DNA of 6,487 bases from an uncultured Thermoleophilia bacterium (GTDB lineage Bacteria; Actinomycetota; Thermoleophilia; UBA2241), in NCBI GenBank assembly GCA_903921965.1, contig CAIXSE010000606.1, positions 1 through 6,487 of the forward strand, written 5' to 3'. Made by a program: the position numbers and the translations under genes. Below are positions 5,828 through 6,487 of the stretch, one piece after another. The notes under the pieces are model-generated. The model saw only the letters and a list, made by a program, of their open reading frames with translations, was not told the DNA's origin and did not search any database. Positions within the stretch are counted from its first letter, which is position 1, and the number at the start of each line of letters is the position of its first letter.

Positions 5828-6487
5828 TTCACGGGCTTGCAGGACGTCGCGAGGCCCAGCATGACGTCGTTGGAGAGTTCGTTGGAGAGGGTGTTGAGCA
5901 CCCAGTAGAGGGCGCCGCCACGCTTCCAGGCCACCATGTGGAGGTGGTCGCCCTGGTAGAACAGCATGTACTTCTGGCCCTTGATGGTCTGCACGTCGGT
6001 CGGATCCTCGATGGCCGGCGGGTCGGTCCAGCGCAGGGCCTGGATGCTCCAGTAGCCTCCGAGCGGTGTGCGCGCCACAGCGACGGCGGCACGGGTCCCC
6101 TTGCCGTTCAGGTTGGGGACGCTGTACTTGCGGAACTCGTCGTACACCGAGCCGCTCGGCCAGGCGGTCGGCATCTCCAGACGGAGCGGCGTCTGCTGCG
6201 CCAGCGCCTTCCACGAGGCGGCGTCGTACCGCACGTTCTTCTCGAGCGTCTGCTGCGGCTGCTCCACCGTGGTCTGCGGAAGGTCCAGGACACCGTCGAA
6301 GGACGACGTGACCATGACCTGGATGCCGTCCGCCACACCCGGCGCGCGCGCTGCGACCTGGACCTCGGACGGCGAGAACATCGCCGCGATCGCCTTCGCC
6401 GGCCGCTCCAGGTAGGCGGGCGCGTACACCATCGTCGTCGTGCCCGGGAAGGACGGGTCGTCGGGCCCGACCTCGGCCTTGTACCCC
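5824..6487 (-). CDS. C-terminal part of a probable LCP/LytR_C cell-envelope protein
   Basis: Only the last 220 residues are in the window; the frame stays open to the right edge, so the start is unseen. An ATG at 6432 lies inside a conserved-looking domain and is probably internal. Residues 1-65 of the visible part resemble a LytR_C domain: TTTMVYAPAYLERPAKAIAA resembles 'tvvyy.pg...aA..la', and IQVMVTSSFDG the final strand. A linker rich in Gln, Thr and Glu follows (about 70-85). A separate domain (about 88-220) contains GGYWSIQALRW, GQKYMLFYQGDHLHMVAWKR and YWVLNTLSNELSNDVMLGLA. This last motif recalls DUF4367-type domains, where a strand pair is followed by 'N.ls..eml.iA.s'; that comparison is tentative. 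The stop overlaps the next gene's GTG. Pairing with a second LytR_C gene suggests an LCP-type glycan attachment role. The missing N-terminus would decide whether a catalytic LCP domain is present. Confidence 0.75.
   Translation of the reverse strand, partial: GYKAEVGPDDPSFPGTTTMVYAPAYLERPAKAIAAMFSPSEVQVAARAPGVADGIQVMVTSSFDGVLDLPQTTVEQPQQTLEKNVRYDAASWKALAQQTPLRLEMPTAWPSGSVYDEFRKYSVPNLNGKGTRAAVAVARTPLGGYWSIQALRWTDPPAIEDPTDVQTIKGQKYMLFYQGDHLHMVAWKRGGALYWVLNTLSNELSNDVMLGLATSCKPVK

Noticed and set aside
4256..5908. Plus-strand open frame of 550 codons antisense to the LytR_C gene
   Set aside because: Arg/Gly/His-rich product with no domain; it crosses the boundary of two well-formed, coupled minus-strand genes.
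5828..6214. Upstream extension of the pseudo-LCP reading frame to an ATG at 6214
   Set aside because: This part overlaps the neighbouring gene in another frame and reads as Arg/Pro/His-rich noise. Real membrane-anchor sequence begins at the GTG at 5827.

Overview
This is a GC-rich, gene-dense chromosomal window. It most likely comes from an actinomycetote, possibly a deep-branching class such as Coriobacteriia or Thermoleophilia. That placement is inferred from the LAFTG (LAxTG-type) sorting signal, LytR_C-domain cell-envelope proteins, the 'DWDW' motif style of the polysaccharide ligase and the strong GC codon bias. It is not a phylogenetic result.

Layout, left to right. (1) Positions 1-1256, minus strand: UDP-glucose 6-dehydrogenase, missing only its C-terminal tail at the window edge. 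(2) Positions 1343-3532, minus strand: a polytopic O-antigen ligase/polymerase-family protein with a long linker, an extra membrane segment and a TPR tail. (3) Positions 3533-3715: a divergent promoter region with a TATACT -10 box on the minus strand and an extended -10 (TGaTATAAG) on the plus strand, then a GC-rich hairpin in the plus-strand leader. (4) Positions 3716-4084, plus strand: a 122-residue sortase-anchored surface protein whose mature part has no basic residue. (5) Positions 4109-4137: a 13-bp perfect hairpin, a terminator shared by two convergent genes. (6) Positions 4145-5827, minus strand: a membrane-anchored protein with a degenerate LytR-CpsA-Psr (LCP)-like region and a C-terminal LytR_C domain. 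Its GTG start overlaps the upstream stop by four bases (GTGA). (7) Positions 5824-6487, minus strand: the C-terminal 220 residues of a larger protein that appears to carry another LytR_C domain plus a distinct C-terminal domain.

Together these genes look like part of a cell-wall glycan locus. Ugd supplies UDP-glucuronate, the ligase-family protein polymerises or transfers lipid-linked glycan outside the membrane, and LCP-type proteins normally attach such glycans to peptidoglycan. The small LAFTG protein would share the same wall compartment. No tRNA, rRNA, CRISPR array, insertion sequence or attachment site was seen, and no stretch over 300 bases lacks a gene.
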